Source of the DNA: Acidobacteriota bacterium | GTDB taxonomy: Bacteria; Acidobacteriota; Vicinamibacteria; Vicinamibacterales; 2-12-FULL-66-21 | Reading direction: 5' to 3' | DNA: 5,849 nt | NCBI GenBank assembly: GCA_013694845.1 | Contig: JACDBQ010000612.1 | Coordinates: forward strand, 1-5,849 | Shown: in pieces, positions 1 through 5,849 of the stretch | Layout: each line of letters begins with the position of its first letter | Position numbering within the stretch: position 1 is the first letter of the stretch | Notes under the pieces: model-generated | What the model was told of the DNA's origin: nothing | The model's input: the letters and a program-made list of their open reading frames with translations, nothing else | Database searches by the model: none | Translations under genes and position numbers: made by a program

Positions 1-1
1 C

Positions 2-601
2 TCACCGATCGCTGCAACCATCGCCGGCACCAGGCAGCTGATCACGATGACCGACAAGGCGATCGTCGGCGTGTCGACCGCCGACGGCAAGGAACTCTGG
101 AAGATTCCGTTCCCCGATGAATGGAACTAGAACATCGTGACCCCGGTGATCGCCGGCGACCTTCTCATCGTCTCGGGTATACGCAAGGGCACGTCCGGCT
201 ACCGGATCGCGAAGAACGGCGCCGCTCTTGCGGCGACCCAGGCATGGCACAACCCGGACGTGCCGATGTATATGAGCTCACCCGTCGTGGATGGCGCGCT
301 GCTCTACGGCTTCTCGAACAAGCGCAAAGGTCAGATCTTCTGCCTCGAGGCGGCGACCGGAACCGTGAAGTGGACGACTGACGGTCGCGCCGGCCAGAAC
401 GCCGCGCTGCAGATCGCCGGGCGCAACCTGGTGGTCCTCACCACTGAGGGAGATCTGATCGTCGCGAACAAGAATCCCGAGAAGTTCGAGGAGCTGCACC
501 GCTACAAGGTCGCTGACGGCCAGACCTGGGCGCAACCGGTGGTGCTGAAGGACGGCGTGATCATTCGCAGTGCCGATGCGGTGAGCTTCTGGAGCTGGTA
601 A
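2..601 (+). pseudogene. PQQ-like beta-propeller protein, 3' part, with in-frame amber stop
   Basis: The frame beginning at base 2 reads as the C-terminal part of a PQQ-binding-like (quinoprotein/BamB-like) beta-propeller, a fold of repeated blades usually found in secreted or periplasmic proteins. Blade-type signatures are visible: STADGKELWKIPF (74-112) and LEAATGTVKWTTDGR (about 344-388), each with the A/D-G-K/T-x-x-W pattern of propeller repeats, plus SSPVVDGALLYGFSNKRKG and a final TWAQPVVLKDGVIIR segment. The protein ends at TAA 599-601. A TAG at 128-130 interrupts the frame between FPDEWN and NIVTPVIAGD. Both sides fit one propeller, and a single base change from GAG, CAG or AAG would explain it. 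Translation restarting at GTG 137 would give only a 154-residue piece of a propeller, so I call it a broken gene or a base error. The 5' end lies outside the window. Family is likely; substrate and cofactor use are unknown, and a non-enzymatic propeller is equally possible. Confidence 0.8.
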
Positions 602-632
602 TGTGCGTCCCGACCGGTTCACTGCCGCCGGT

Positions 633-1520
633 TCACATTGTTCTCACGTTGGCTGAAAGCACCTCGAGAAAGCGGTCCACGGTTGACCAGTAAACCTGGT
701 GACTGCCGTAGTTGTCATTGTGGGCCGCGCCTTCCAGCGCCGCGAAGGTCTTCTGAATGCTTCCCGCACCCTCGAACACCTTGCGGCCCATAGCGAAGGG
801 GATCAGGGTGTCCGCATCGCCATGAACAATGAGCAGGGGCCCTCGATAGCCCTCGAGGTGCTTCGCGGTTGCGAAGCGATACGTCGAGAAGGTGCTCAGA
901 GCGAACAGCAGGGGGTTGCCCGCGAAGAGCGAGCGCGCGTCGGGAAACGCGCTCTCCAGGATCAGCGCGTCCGGAGCACTCTTGGCCGCTGCGAATGACG
1001 CGACTGCCGATCCCAGGGACCGGCCCCAATAGATGACCGGCGTCTGTTCGCGACGAAGGTGCTTCTCGAAGTGCGCGAGCACCGCTTCGGCGTCGCGGTA
1101 GATCCCCGTCTCGGAAGGCGTGCCCCCGCTCGCTCCATAACCTCGGTAGTCAACCGCCAGGACGCTGAAACCGCGACGACGGATGTCCGCGAACACCGGG
1201 AGCCACATCGACAGGTTGCCGCCGTTGCCGTGCCAGTAGATGACCTGCCCACGAGGAGACGGGTGCTCCAGCCACCATCCGTGGAGGGTGATCCCGTCGG
1301 CGGTCCCGATCTGGACGTCCGAATGCGAGAGTGCGTGGGCTGCGGGCGTGGCTTGGATTCCGTGCGTGGGAAAGAACGCCATCCGCGGCTGCATCCAGAG
1401 CACCAGTGCCCAGAGGGACCCGATCAGGACAACGAGGAAGGTCAGCGCGCGCACTCTCTTAAGGATAGCGCTGCGCGCTCGAGTGGTTCGAATTGGTTCC
1501 AACGGTTCCAGAGGTTTCAA
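633..1520 (-). CDS. Membrane-anchored alpha/beta hydrolase (BEM46/ABHD13-like serine hydrolase)
   Basis: This 295-residue protein is a serine hydrolase of the alpha/beta fold, probably an esterase, lipase or peptidase-like enzyme; the substrate is not predictable. A basic N-terminus (R12, R15, K21, R22, R24) precedes one hydrophobic helix at about 25-43, so the likely topology is an inner-membrane anchor with the catalytic domain outside the cytoplasm. Key motifs in order: HGNGGN (97-102, oxyanion region), DYRGYGASGG (124-133), nucleophile elbow GRSLGS with S168, HGDAD with likely acid D237, and H267 in AAHNDNY. The triad is complete and the length is usual for BEM46-type proteins. The frame opens at a TTG (1520-1518) with no clear ribosome site, and its first residues (LEPLEP) are encoded by an intergenic-style GGTTCC repeat. 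GTG at 1454-1452 (residue 23), just before the anchor helix, is a credible alternative start. It lies 35 bp downstream of the HsdR remnant on the same strand and converges with the propeller gene across 31 bp. Confidence 0.9.
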   Translation of the reverse strand: MKPLEPLEPIRTTRARSAILKRVRALTFLVVLIGSLWALVLWMQPRMAFFPTHGIQATPAAHALSHSDVQIGTADGITLHGWWLEHPSPRGQVIYWHGNGGNLSMWLPVFADIRRRGFSVLAVDYRGYGASGGTPSETGIYRDAEAVLAHFEKHLRREQTPVIYWGRSLGSAVASFAAAKSAPDALILESAFPDARSLFAGNPLLFALSTFSTYRFATAKHLEGYRGPLLIVHGDADTLIPFAMGRKVFEGAGSIQKTFAALEGAAHNDNYGSHQVYWSTVDRFLEVLSANVRTM

Positions 1521-1535
1521 TCGGTTCCGGGTTCC
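1485..1535. repeat. Degenerate short repeat, six GGTTCC-like units
   Basis: Six copies of GGTTCC or a one-base variant begin at 1485, 1495, 1504, 1513, 1523 and 1530, a spacing of 7 to 10 bp with 9 most typical. The array fills the gap between the HsdR remnant and the hydrolase and runs into the first codons of the hydrolase frame, where the 9-bp period on the minus strand produces the tripeptide repeat LEP-LEP. This pattern is seen directly. Its role is unknown; it may be a mutable simple repeat or a spreading intergenic element. The overlap with the reading frame argues for a hydrolase start further downstream. Confidence 0.75.
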
Positions 1536-1555
1536 GGCCCACAGGTGACAGTTGG

Positions 1556-2659
1556 CTAGGCAGCCACGATCTGATTCGCTCCGAGCGTTTTGCCTGCAAG
1601 GAACCCGGCGAGTGCCTGTTTGGCGGCTTCGCGGTCCATGCCGACCATCGACCGCACGAACAGGCCGAGACCTCGCGATTCGGACTTGGCGCGCTCGATG
1701 TCTTCGACCGCGCCGACGCCACTTTCGGCCAACATCCGTTCGAGCTCTGACAGGTCACTGGCCGTCAGCGCCTTGTTCGTCCGAAGGTTCTGGATCGTAA
1801 CGTGGTCCTGGTGAGCGCGGAGGAATGCCTGCGCCTTGTCCCGGAACTTCGCGAAGCCGGCGCCTTCGCCCAGGCCCCGCAACGCGAATCCTGTCTCCGG
1901 GCCCATCTCATCCTCGAAATCGGTGTAGATCGGCTTGCGCTGCTGCTTCTCGATCAGCTTCACCAGGTCACGCAGGCGGCGGCGCACGACCTCCAGCATC
2001 GGCACCGTGACGTCCTGCCACCACTCGTCGGTCTGCAGATCCTGGATCAGAACCATCTGCTGCCGCACCATCGGGATCGTGGACTTCTCTTCCAGCAACC
2101 GGGCGATCGCTTTCACCTGATCCCGCAGGCGCGCGAACGCGGGTTCCGAGCGGAGCTGCGCGAGCTGCAGGTTGAGGAGGAGCAGGTCGAACCGCTTCGC
2201 CTCCTCCGCCTCTGGATCGAGCTCCGCCGGCAAGCCGGAGACCTCGGTCGCGAGTTCAGTCAGCGCTTCCGGCGTCAAAGCGACCCACGCCGAGGGTTTC
2301 GCATACTTCTCGATGACGCGCCGGTGCGGCCGGACGACGAAGTTGTCGAGATTCATCGCGGCGACTTCCTTGTGCAGGATCTCGCCGATCGTGAGCCGCA
2401 CATCTGCTTCTGTCACGGGGTCGCCGAAGACGGGCCGGGACTCGGCGACGCTTCGCGGCGATTCCCCCTCGTGGTGCTTGTCGAGCTCACCAATCAGCTC
2501 CAGCCGCGTCGTGAACAGGCCGCTTGCCGGCGTGGCGGCGGCGTGACCACGCCACGCTGCATGCGGCTCATAGCTGCAGCGCTCCAGCAACGTTTCGAAG
2601 CTGCATTTTACACCGTAGTCGATGACCCGGCGCTTCGCGACAACGCCGCGCATTTTCAT
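1556..2659 (-). pseudogene. HsdR C-terminal remnant (type I restriction R subunit, EcoEI type), fused to AlkB piece
   Basis: This 367-codon frame is mainly the C-terminal region of a type I restriction endonuclease R subunit, the part that in EcoEI-type HsdR follows the helicase motor and docks on the methylase complex. Recognisable segments are LFTTRLELIGELD (48-60), FVVRPHRRVIEKY (107-119), EEAKRFDLLLLNLQLA (152-167), IPMVRQQMVLIQ (195-206), EWWQDVTVPMLEVVRRRLRD (212-231), KPIYTDFEDE (242-251), ALTASDLSELERML (297-310) and GLFVRSMVGMDREAAKQAL (332-350). No endonuclease motif, Walker A or DEAD-box motif is present, against roughly 800 or more residues in a full HsdR. The end is also short: the frame stops three residues after ANQI, where relatives usually continue for some tens of residues. 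Residues 1-23 are not HsdR but match an AlkB-like dioxygenase; 24-47 are unassigned. No hsdM or hsdS is in the window, and the ATG at 2659 has no ribosome site. I infer a non-functional remnant. A translated stand-alone docking domain is possible but unsupported. Confidence 0.8.
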
Positions 2660-2787
2660 CTCGTGAAAGTCCAGGGCCCGAATGCGCTCCAGGAGGTCCA
2701 GTTCCTCCGTCCGGTGACGAAATCGACCCGGTAGAGAAACCCCTCGATCTCGGGGCCGGAGCCGAGCAGCGAGCCCTGCCGTGCCAT
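2591..2787 (-). pseudogene. AlkB-like 2OG-Fe(II) dioxygenase, N-terminal fragment, frameshifted
   Basis: The piece resembles the N-terminus of AlkB-family oxygenases, which remove alkyl groups from DNA or RNA bases. From ATG 2787-2785 the frame reads MARQGSLLGSG, then GPEIEGFLYRVDFVT, a typical opening, and then leaves the family pattern. The pattern resumes in another frame as EELDLLERIRALDFHE, then MKMRGVVAKRRVIDYGVKC and SFET, matching the conserved LLERIRALPF and GKRRVVSFG-type segment of bacterial AlkB homologues. The join lies at about 2711-2716; restoring one base there (for example ACC GGA CCG GAG) gives a continuous protein. The start has a fair ribosome site, AGGACG, about 8 bp upstream. 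The catalytic core with the HxD...H iron ligands and the 2OG-binding arginine is absent, because the sequence changes into HsdR-like coding after about 2591. The remnant cannot be an active dioxygenase. The identification rests on my memory of the family pattern, not a search. Confidence 0.65.
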
Positions 2788-2852
2788 GCGAACTCGTCCT
2801 GCAACCGCGTTGCCCGCCTGGAAACGCAGTGGACTAAACTGACGTCTTACCA

Positions 2853-2887
2853 AGAGCCCAAAGCCCAAAGCCTAAAGCCCAGAGCCG
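2853..2887. repeat. Five tandem heptamers, consensus AAAGCCC
   Basis: Five head-to-tail 7-bp units run without gaps: AGAGCCC, AAAGCCC, AAAGCCT, AAAGCCC, AGAGCCG. The array ends 4 bp before the ATG of the aldehyde dehydrogenase gene and so fills the place where a ribosome binding site would be. It is a simple-sequence repeat with few mismatches, which suggests recent slippage expansion or copying. It may change promoter or leader length, but that is inference. Confidence 0.85.
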
Positions 2888-2891
2888 AATA

Positions 2892-4337
2892 ATGATTCAC
2901 ATTCCGATCCTGCGCCACGGCGTTCCCTACAAGAGCCTCGACGTCATCCGGGTCCCGCACCACCGGACGCGCGACACCTTCGTTGAGATGAGCCAGGTGA
3001 ACGGCGGGATCATCCGTCGGGATCTCCGGGACGAAACCCAGGCCGACGCGCGCGCGGCACTCGCACAGGTGCCGTTCCTGCGCCTGCTGGAGATCTGCGC
3101 GCGGGCAGCCGATCACTTCCTGAACGACCCGTTGCCGCTCGGGGACGCGGAGCAGTCACCGGCCGACTACGTTCAACAGTTGTCGGCGACCACCGGCATG
3201 CCGCACGCCCTGGTCCGCCGGAACATGAGCAGGATCGCCGGCGTGATGACCGAGATGCGCACGGTGCTGCGTGGTCTGACGCGCGGCCTCGATCTGTCGC
3301 TGCTCGACGCGGGATTCGGCGAGCACGAAGGGCACGCCCTGAGTTTCTATCCGCGCACGCAGTCACTGGGCGTCGTGCTGCCGAGTAACTCCCCGGGCGT
3401 GCACTCGTTGTGGATTCCAGCGATCGCCCTCAAGATCCCGGTCGTGCTGAAGCCCGGAAGCGCTGAACCCTGGTCCCCCTTCAGACTCGCGCAGGCGTTC
3501 ATGAAGGCCGGCTGTCCGCCGGAGGCTTTTTCCTACTACCCGGCGGACCACGCGGGGGCAGGGGAAATTCTGCGGCGCACGGGGCGGAGCATGTTCTTCG
3601 GCGATGTCAGCGCGGTTGGATCCTGGGAAGGTGACCCCCGCGTGGAGCTGCACGGCCCGGGCTACAGCAAGCTCCTCATTGGCGACGACCAACTGGCCGG
3701 GTGGGAGCGTCACGCCGACCTGATCGCCTCCTCCATCGCCGACAACGGCGGGCGTTCGTGCGTGAACGCGTCGGGTGTCTGGGTGGCCGGATCGCACGCG
3801 GAACAGGTCGCGACGACGATCGCGAAAAAGCTCGTCCAGATCGTGCCTCGCAGTGCCGACGATCCCCAGGCGACTCTGGCGCCATTTGCGGATCCGCGAG
3901 TCGCCGCACGCATATCGCAGCAGATCGACATTGGTCTGGACACGCCTGGGGCTCGCGAAATGACGGCCGAGCTGCGCGACGGCCCCAGGCTGACCGAGCA
4001 CGATGGCAGCACCTACCTGCTGCCGACGCTCGTGCTCTGTGACAGCCCCGGGCATCTGCTCGCGAATCGCGAGTTCCTGTTCCCGTTTGCGTCCGTCGTC
4101 AAGGTGACCGATGACGAGATGGCGAGGATGCCTGAGCCGATGGGCAAGACCCTGGTCGTGTCAGCGCTCACCGAGGATCGCCGTCTGGTCGACCGGTTGA
4201 TCGGCTCACCTCATGTCGATCGACTGAACGTCGGGCCGATCCCGACCAACGTGATCAGTTGGGATCAGCCGCATGAGGGGAATCTGTTCGAGCACCTCTA
4301 CGCACGGCGCTCGTTTCAGGCGGCCGTCGCCATTTAA
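2892..4337 (+). CDS. Aldehyde dehydrogenase superfamily protein (possible acyl-CoA reductase-like)
   Basis: This 481-residue protein is an NAD(P)-dependent aldehyde dehydrogenase-fold enzyme, which oxidises aldehydes or, in acyl-CoA reductase branches, reduces acyl thioesters. The core lines up with classical ALDHs: VVLPSNSPG with catalytic Asn N166 (161-169), VVLKPGS with cofactor-binding K187, FFGDVSAVGSW (235-245) in place of the usual F-T-G-S segment, general base E252 in VELHGPGYSK, nucleophile C290 in NGGRSCVNASGVW, and E394 in NREFLFPFASVV. Total length is normal. The first 150 residues are less typical and the E-L-G-G motif is altered to ELHG, so it is not a standard betaine or acetaldehyde dehydrogenase. 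Its substrate is unknown. The ATG has no Shine-Dalgarno sequence and sits just after the heptamer array. The next gene begins 5 bp after the stop, so the two are probably one transcript and the enzyme may act on the same metabolite as the glycosyltransferase. It looks intact and cytosolic, with no signal peptide or membrane helix. Confidence 0.9.
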   Translation: MIHIPILRHGVPYKSLDVIRVPHHRTRDTFVEMSQVNGGIIRRDLRDETQADARAALAQVPFLRLLEICARAADHFLNDPLPLGDAEQSPADYVQQLSATTGMPHALVRRNMSRIAGVMTEMRTVLRGLTRGLDLSLLDAGFGEHEGHALSFYPRTQSLGVVLPSNSPGVHSLWIPAIALKIPVVLKPGSAEPWSPFRLAQAFMKAGCPPEAFSYYPADHAGAGEILRRTGRSMFFGDVSAVGSWEGDPRVELHGPGYSKLLIGDDQLAGWERHADLIASSIADNGGRSCVNASGVWVAGSHAEQVATTIAKKLVQIVPRSADDPQATLAPFADPRVAARISQQIDIGLDTPGAREMTAELRDGPRLTEHDGSTYLLPTLVLCDSPGHLLANREFLFPFASVVKVTDDEMARMPEPMGKTLVVSALTEDRRLVDRLIGSPHVDRLNVGPIPTNVISWDQPHEGNLFEHLYARRSFQAAVAI

Positions 4338-4342
4338 CGCGC

Positions 4343-5644
4343 ATGCGGATCCTGTCCTTCACCGGCGGCGCCGGCAGCATGTACTGCGGCAGCTGTCTGC
4401 GCGACAATGCGCTGGCGACCGAGCTCCTGCATCGCGGTCACGACGTCGTTCTGACACCCGTCTACACGCCGACCAAGACCGACGAAGAGAACGTCAGCGG
4501 TCAGCACGTGTTCTTCGGGGGGATCAGTGTCTTCCTGGAACAGCATTCCGCGTTGTTCCGGCACACGCCCCGTTTCCTCGACAGGATTTGGGACTCGTCA
4601 TGGGCGTTGAAGCTCGCGACGAGGCGTCAGATAAAGGTCGACGCGAAGAGTCTGGGGGAGATGACCGTGTCGATGCTCCGCGGCGAGCGCGGCTTCCAGG
4701 CCAAAGAGATCGAAAAGTTGCTGGAATGGCTCCGCACAGAGGAGCGCTTCGATGTCATCAACCTGCCCTACTCGCTGCTGCTCGGTCTGGCCGAACCGCT
4801 CAAGCGCGAGCTGAAGACACCCGTGTGCTGCACCCTGCAAGGTGACGATCTGTTTCTCGATCAACTCGGCGAGCCGCACCGCCAGCAGGCGATGAGCATG
4901 ATCAAGTCGCTGAGCGTTCACGTCGACGCGTTCCTGCCGGTGAGCGAGTACTACCTGGAGTACATGCCCCGCTACCTGGACGTTCCCGAGAGCAAGATGC
5001 GGCTCGCGCGCCTCGGGATCCGGACGGAGGACTTTCAGCAGCGGACGCGGAAAAAGCCGGGGCCTTTCACAGTGGGCTACTTTGCGCGCATTGCGCCGGA
5101 GAAGGGCTTCCACGCCCTGGTGCAGGCCTACTGCCGGTTACGCAAGCGGCCCGATACCGATGACACGCGGCTGCTGGCCGCCGGCTATCTTCCGCCCGAG
5201 CATCAGGGCTATCTCGACGCCGCCCGCAGAGTATTGAAGGAGGCCGGTCTCGACCGTGAGTTCGAGTATCGAGGCGAGGTCGATCGCACGGCCAAGATCG
5301 CGTTCCTTCACGAGCTCGACGTCCTTTCAGTTCCTGCCGTCTACAAGGAACCGAAGGGAATGTTTCTGATGGAAGCGATGGCCGCCGGCATCCCCGTGGT
5401 CCAGCCGCGCATCGGCGCGTTCCCGGAAATCGTCGAGAACACAGGTGGAGGGCTGATCGTCGATGCGGGCGATGCCGATGCGCTGGCCGACGGCATTCTG
5501 GCCCTGAAGCAGGATCCTGCCCTCGCCGAGTCGCTCGGCGCCGCCGGCGCATGCGGGGTCCGCGAGCATTACACGCTGGAGCGCATGGCCGACCAGGTGG
5601 AAGCCGTGTACCGGGAAGTCTCCGGGGTTCGGGGCACTCCGTAA
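4343..5644 (+). CDS. Glycosyltransferase, GT4 family (GT-B fold)
   Basis: This 433-residue protein should transfer a sugar from a nucleotide-sugar donor to a lipid, glycan or small-molecule acceptor on the cytoplasmic side. The N-terminal Rossmann half begins MRILSFTGGAGSMYCGSC and continues NALATELLHRGHDVVLTPVY, the usual glycine-rich opening and first helix of GT4 enzymes. The C-terminal half shows TVGYFARIAPEKGF (243-256; R249 and K254 are in the positions that bind donor phosphates), the EPKGMFLME segment with the E-x7-E pair E336/E344, AAGIPVVQPRIGAFPEIV (347-364) and GGGLIVDAGDADALADGI (368-385). Both halves are present and the length is typical. A CxxC pair (C15, C18) lies in the opening loop, an unusual place, and CC occurs at 162-163. 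The start, 5 bp after the ALDH stop, lacks a ribosome site, which suggests translational coupling. Donor and acceptor cannot be predicted. Confidence 0.92.
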   Translation: MRILSFTGGAGSMYCGSCLRDNALATELLHRGHDVVLTPVYTPTKTDEENVSGQHVFFGGISVFLEQHSALFRHTPRFLDRIWDSSWALKLATRRQIKVDAKSLGEMTVSMLRGERGFQAKEIEKLLEWLRTEERFDVINLPYSLLLGLAEPLKRELKTPVCCTLQGDDLFLDQLGEPHRQQAMSMIKSLSVHVDAFLPVSEYYLEYMPRYLDVPESKMRLARLGIRTEDFQQRTRKKPGPFTVGYFARIAPEKGFHALVQAYCRLRKRPDTDDTRLLAAGYLPPEHQGYLDAARRVLKEAGLDREFEYRGEVDRTAKIAFLHELDVLSVPAVYKEPKGMFLMEAMAAGIPVVQPRIGAFPEIVENTGGGLIVDAGDADALADGILALKQDPALAESLGAAGACGVREHYTLERMADQVEAVYREVSGVRGTP

Positions 5645-5655
5645 AGAGGCAGGGC

Positions 5656-5738
5656 GATGCAGGCCTCAAGGCCTGCGCGACGGCGTCGAAAGATGCAGGC
5701 CTGAAAGGCCTTGCTACGGCGTCGCCACTACGGCGTCG
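5656..5738. repeat. Two 33-bp hairpin repeats plus a third partial tail
   Basis: Two related 33-bp units lie at 5656-5688 and 5692-5724. Both start GATGCAGGCCT and end ACGGCGTCG. In the first, GCAGGCCT and AGGCCTGC form a perfect 8-bp inverted repeat around CA (5659-5676). In the second, AGGCCT pairs with AGGCCT across GAA, with a bulge in the lower stem. The tail CTACGGCGTCG of the second unit is repeated once more at 5728-5738. The layout resembles REP-like palindromic intergenic elements. Lying 12 bp after the glycosyltransferase stop, the hairpins could also stabilise the upstream mRNA or attenuate transcription into the ABC gene. No T-run follows, so they are not classical intrinsic terminators. 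Confidence 0.8.
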
Positions 5739-5755
5739 GGATACGATCCTAAACG

Positions 5756-5849
5756 ATGCTCACGATCGACAAGGTCTCAAAGGTTTATTCGACCCCGCGC
5801 GGGGACCTGCCGATCCTGGATGGCGTGTCGCTCACTCTCGAGCGGGGAC
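5756..5849 (+). CDS. ABC transporter ATP-binding protein, N-terminal 31 codons (LolD/MacB-like)
   Basis: The frame from ATG 5756 reads MLTIDKVSKVYSTPRG, then DLPILDGVSLTLERGD, and runs off the window. This is the standard first strand and A-loop region of an ABC ATPase: the D-K-V-S-K-x-Y pattern supplies the aromatic residue (Y11) that stacks on adenine, and the P-x-G-x-L-P-I-L-x-x-V-S-L insert is typical of the LolD/MacB/FtsE group that works with FtsX-like permeases in lipoprotein export, efflux or envelope remodelling. Walker A would lie just beyond the window edge, so activity cannot be judged. The gap to the glycosyltransferase is 111 bp and holds the hairpin repeats, so it may be in the same operon or start a new one. 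Only a weak purine stretch precedes the ATG. Permease partners would be expected downstream. Confidence 0.85.
   Translation, partial: MLTIDKVSKVYSTPRGDLPILDGVSLTLERG

Noticed and set aside
613..636. CCGGTTCAC direct repeat (614-622 and 628-636) and a weak ACCGG/CCGGT inverted repeat between the convergent genes, as a bidirectional terminator
   Set aside because: The stem is only 5 bp, there is no T-run on either strand, and part of it is hydrolase coding sequence.
1485..1535. CRISPR array
   Set aside because: The units are 6-7 bp with 1-4 bp between them, far too short for CRISPR repeats and spacers.
2705..2720. Programmed ribosomal frameshift in the AlkB fragment
   Set aside because: No slippery heptamer or following pseudoknot is evident, and the product would still lack the dioxygenase core.
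1802..2734. A 310-codon plus-strand open frame opposite the HsdR/AlkB remnant
   Set aside because: Its translation is low-complexity, rich in Arg, Leu and Gln, with no recognisable motif, and it mirrors the GC-rich minus-strand coding sequence, which matches a known family.
2788..2891. Divergent promoter between the AlkB fragment and the ALDH gene
   Set aside because: A promoter is expected here, but I could find no -35/-10 pair with acceptable match and spacing on either strand.
3363..4055. A 230-codon minus-strand open frame inside the ALDH gene
   Set aside because: It lies wholly antisense to an ALDH with all catalytic residues and shows no family motif; long antisense frames are common in GC-rich DNA.

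Overview
This is a GC-rich window with compact bacterial coding. The mix of a PQQ-type beta-propeller protein, an ALDH/glycosyltransferase/ABC cluster and short G+C-rich intergenic repeats would suit a soil or environmental Acidobacteriota-like genome, or another GC-rich phylum rich in such genes. That assignment is impression-level: no rRNA or other marker gene is present.

Left part (1-2787). The 3' end of a plus-strand PQQ-like beta-propeller gene enters from the left and carries an in-frame amber codon at 128-130, so it is either broken or mis-sequenced. It converges on a minus-strand gene (633-1520) for a membrane-anchored serine alpha/beta hydrolase with an intact catalytic triad. Upstream of the hydrolase on the same strand is a 367-codon open frame (1556-2659). 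Most of it is the C-terminal region of a type I restriction endonuclease R subunit (EcoEI/HsdR type), without motor or nuclease domain. The start of the same frame is instead the N-terminal part of an AlkB-like 2-oxoglutarate/Fe(II) dioxygenase. The true start of that AlkB gene is at 2787 and is cut off from the rest by a one-base frameshift near 2711-2716. The simplest reading is a deletion scar that joined the 5' end of alkB to the 3' end of hsdR.

Right part (2892-5849). A plus-strand cluster looks intact: an aldehyde dehydrogenase superfamily enzyme with all key residues, a GT4-type glycosyltransferase starting 5 bp after it, and then, after a 111-bp gap with two hairpin-forming 33-bp repeats, the first 31 codons of a LolD/MacB-like ABC transporter ATPase. 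The first two genes are probably co-translated. The ABC gene may belong to the same unit or start a new one. The substrate of the pathway cannot be read from the sequence.

Three different short-repeat families sit in the gaps: degenerate GGTTCC units every 7-10 bp (1485-1535), five tandem AAAGCCC-like heptamers ending 4 bp before the ALDH start (2853-2887), and the hairpin repeats at 5656-5738. I see no tRNA, rRNA, CRISPR array or complete mobile element. The most unusual item is the AlkB-HsdR chimeric frame, which I read as decay rather than as a new system.
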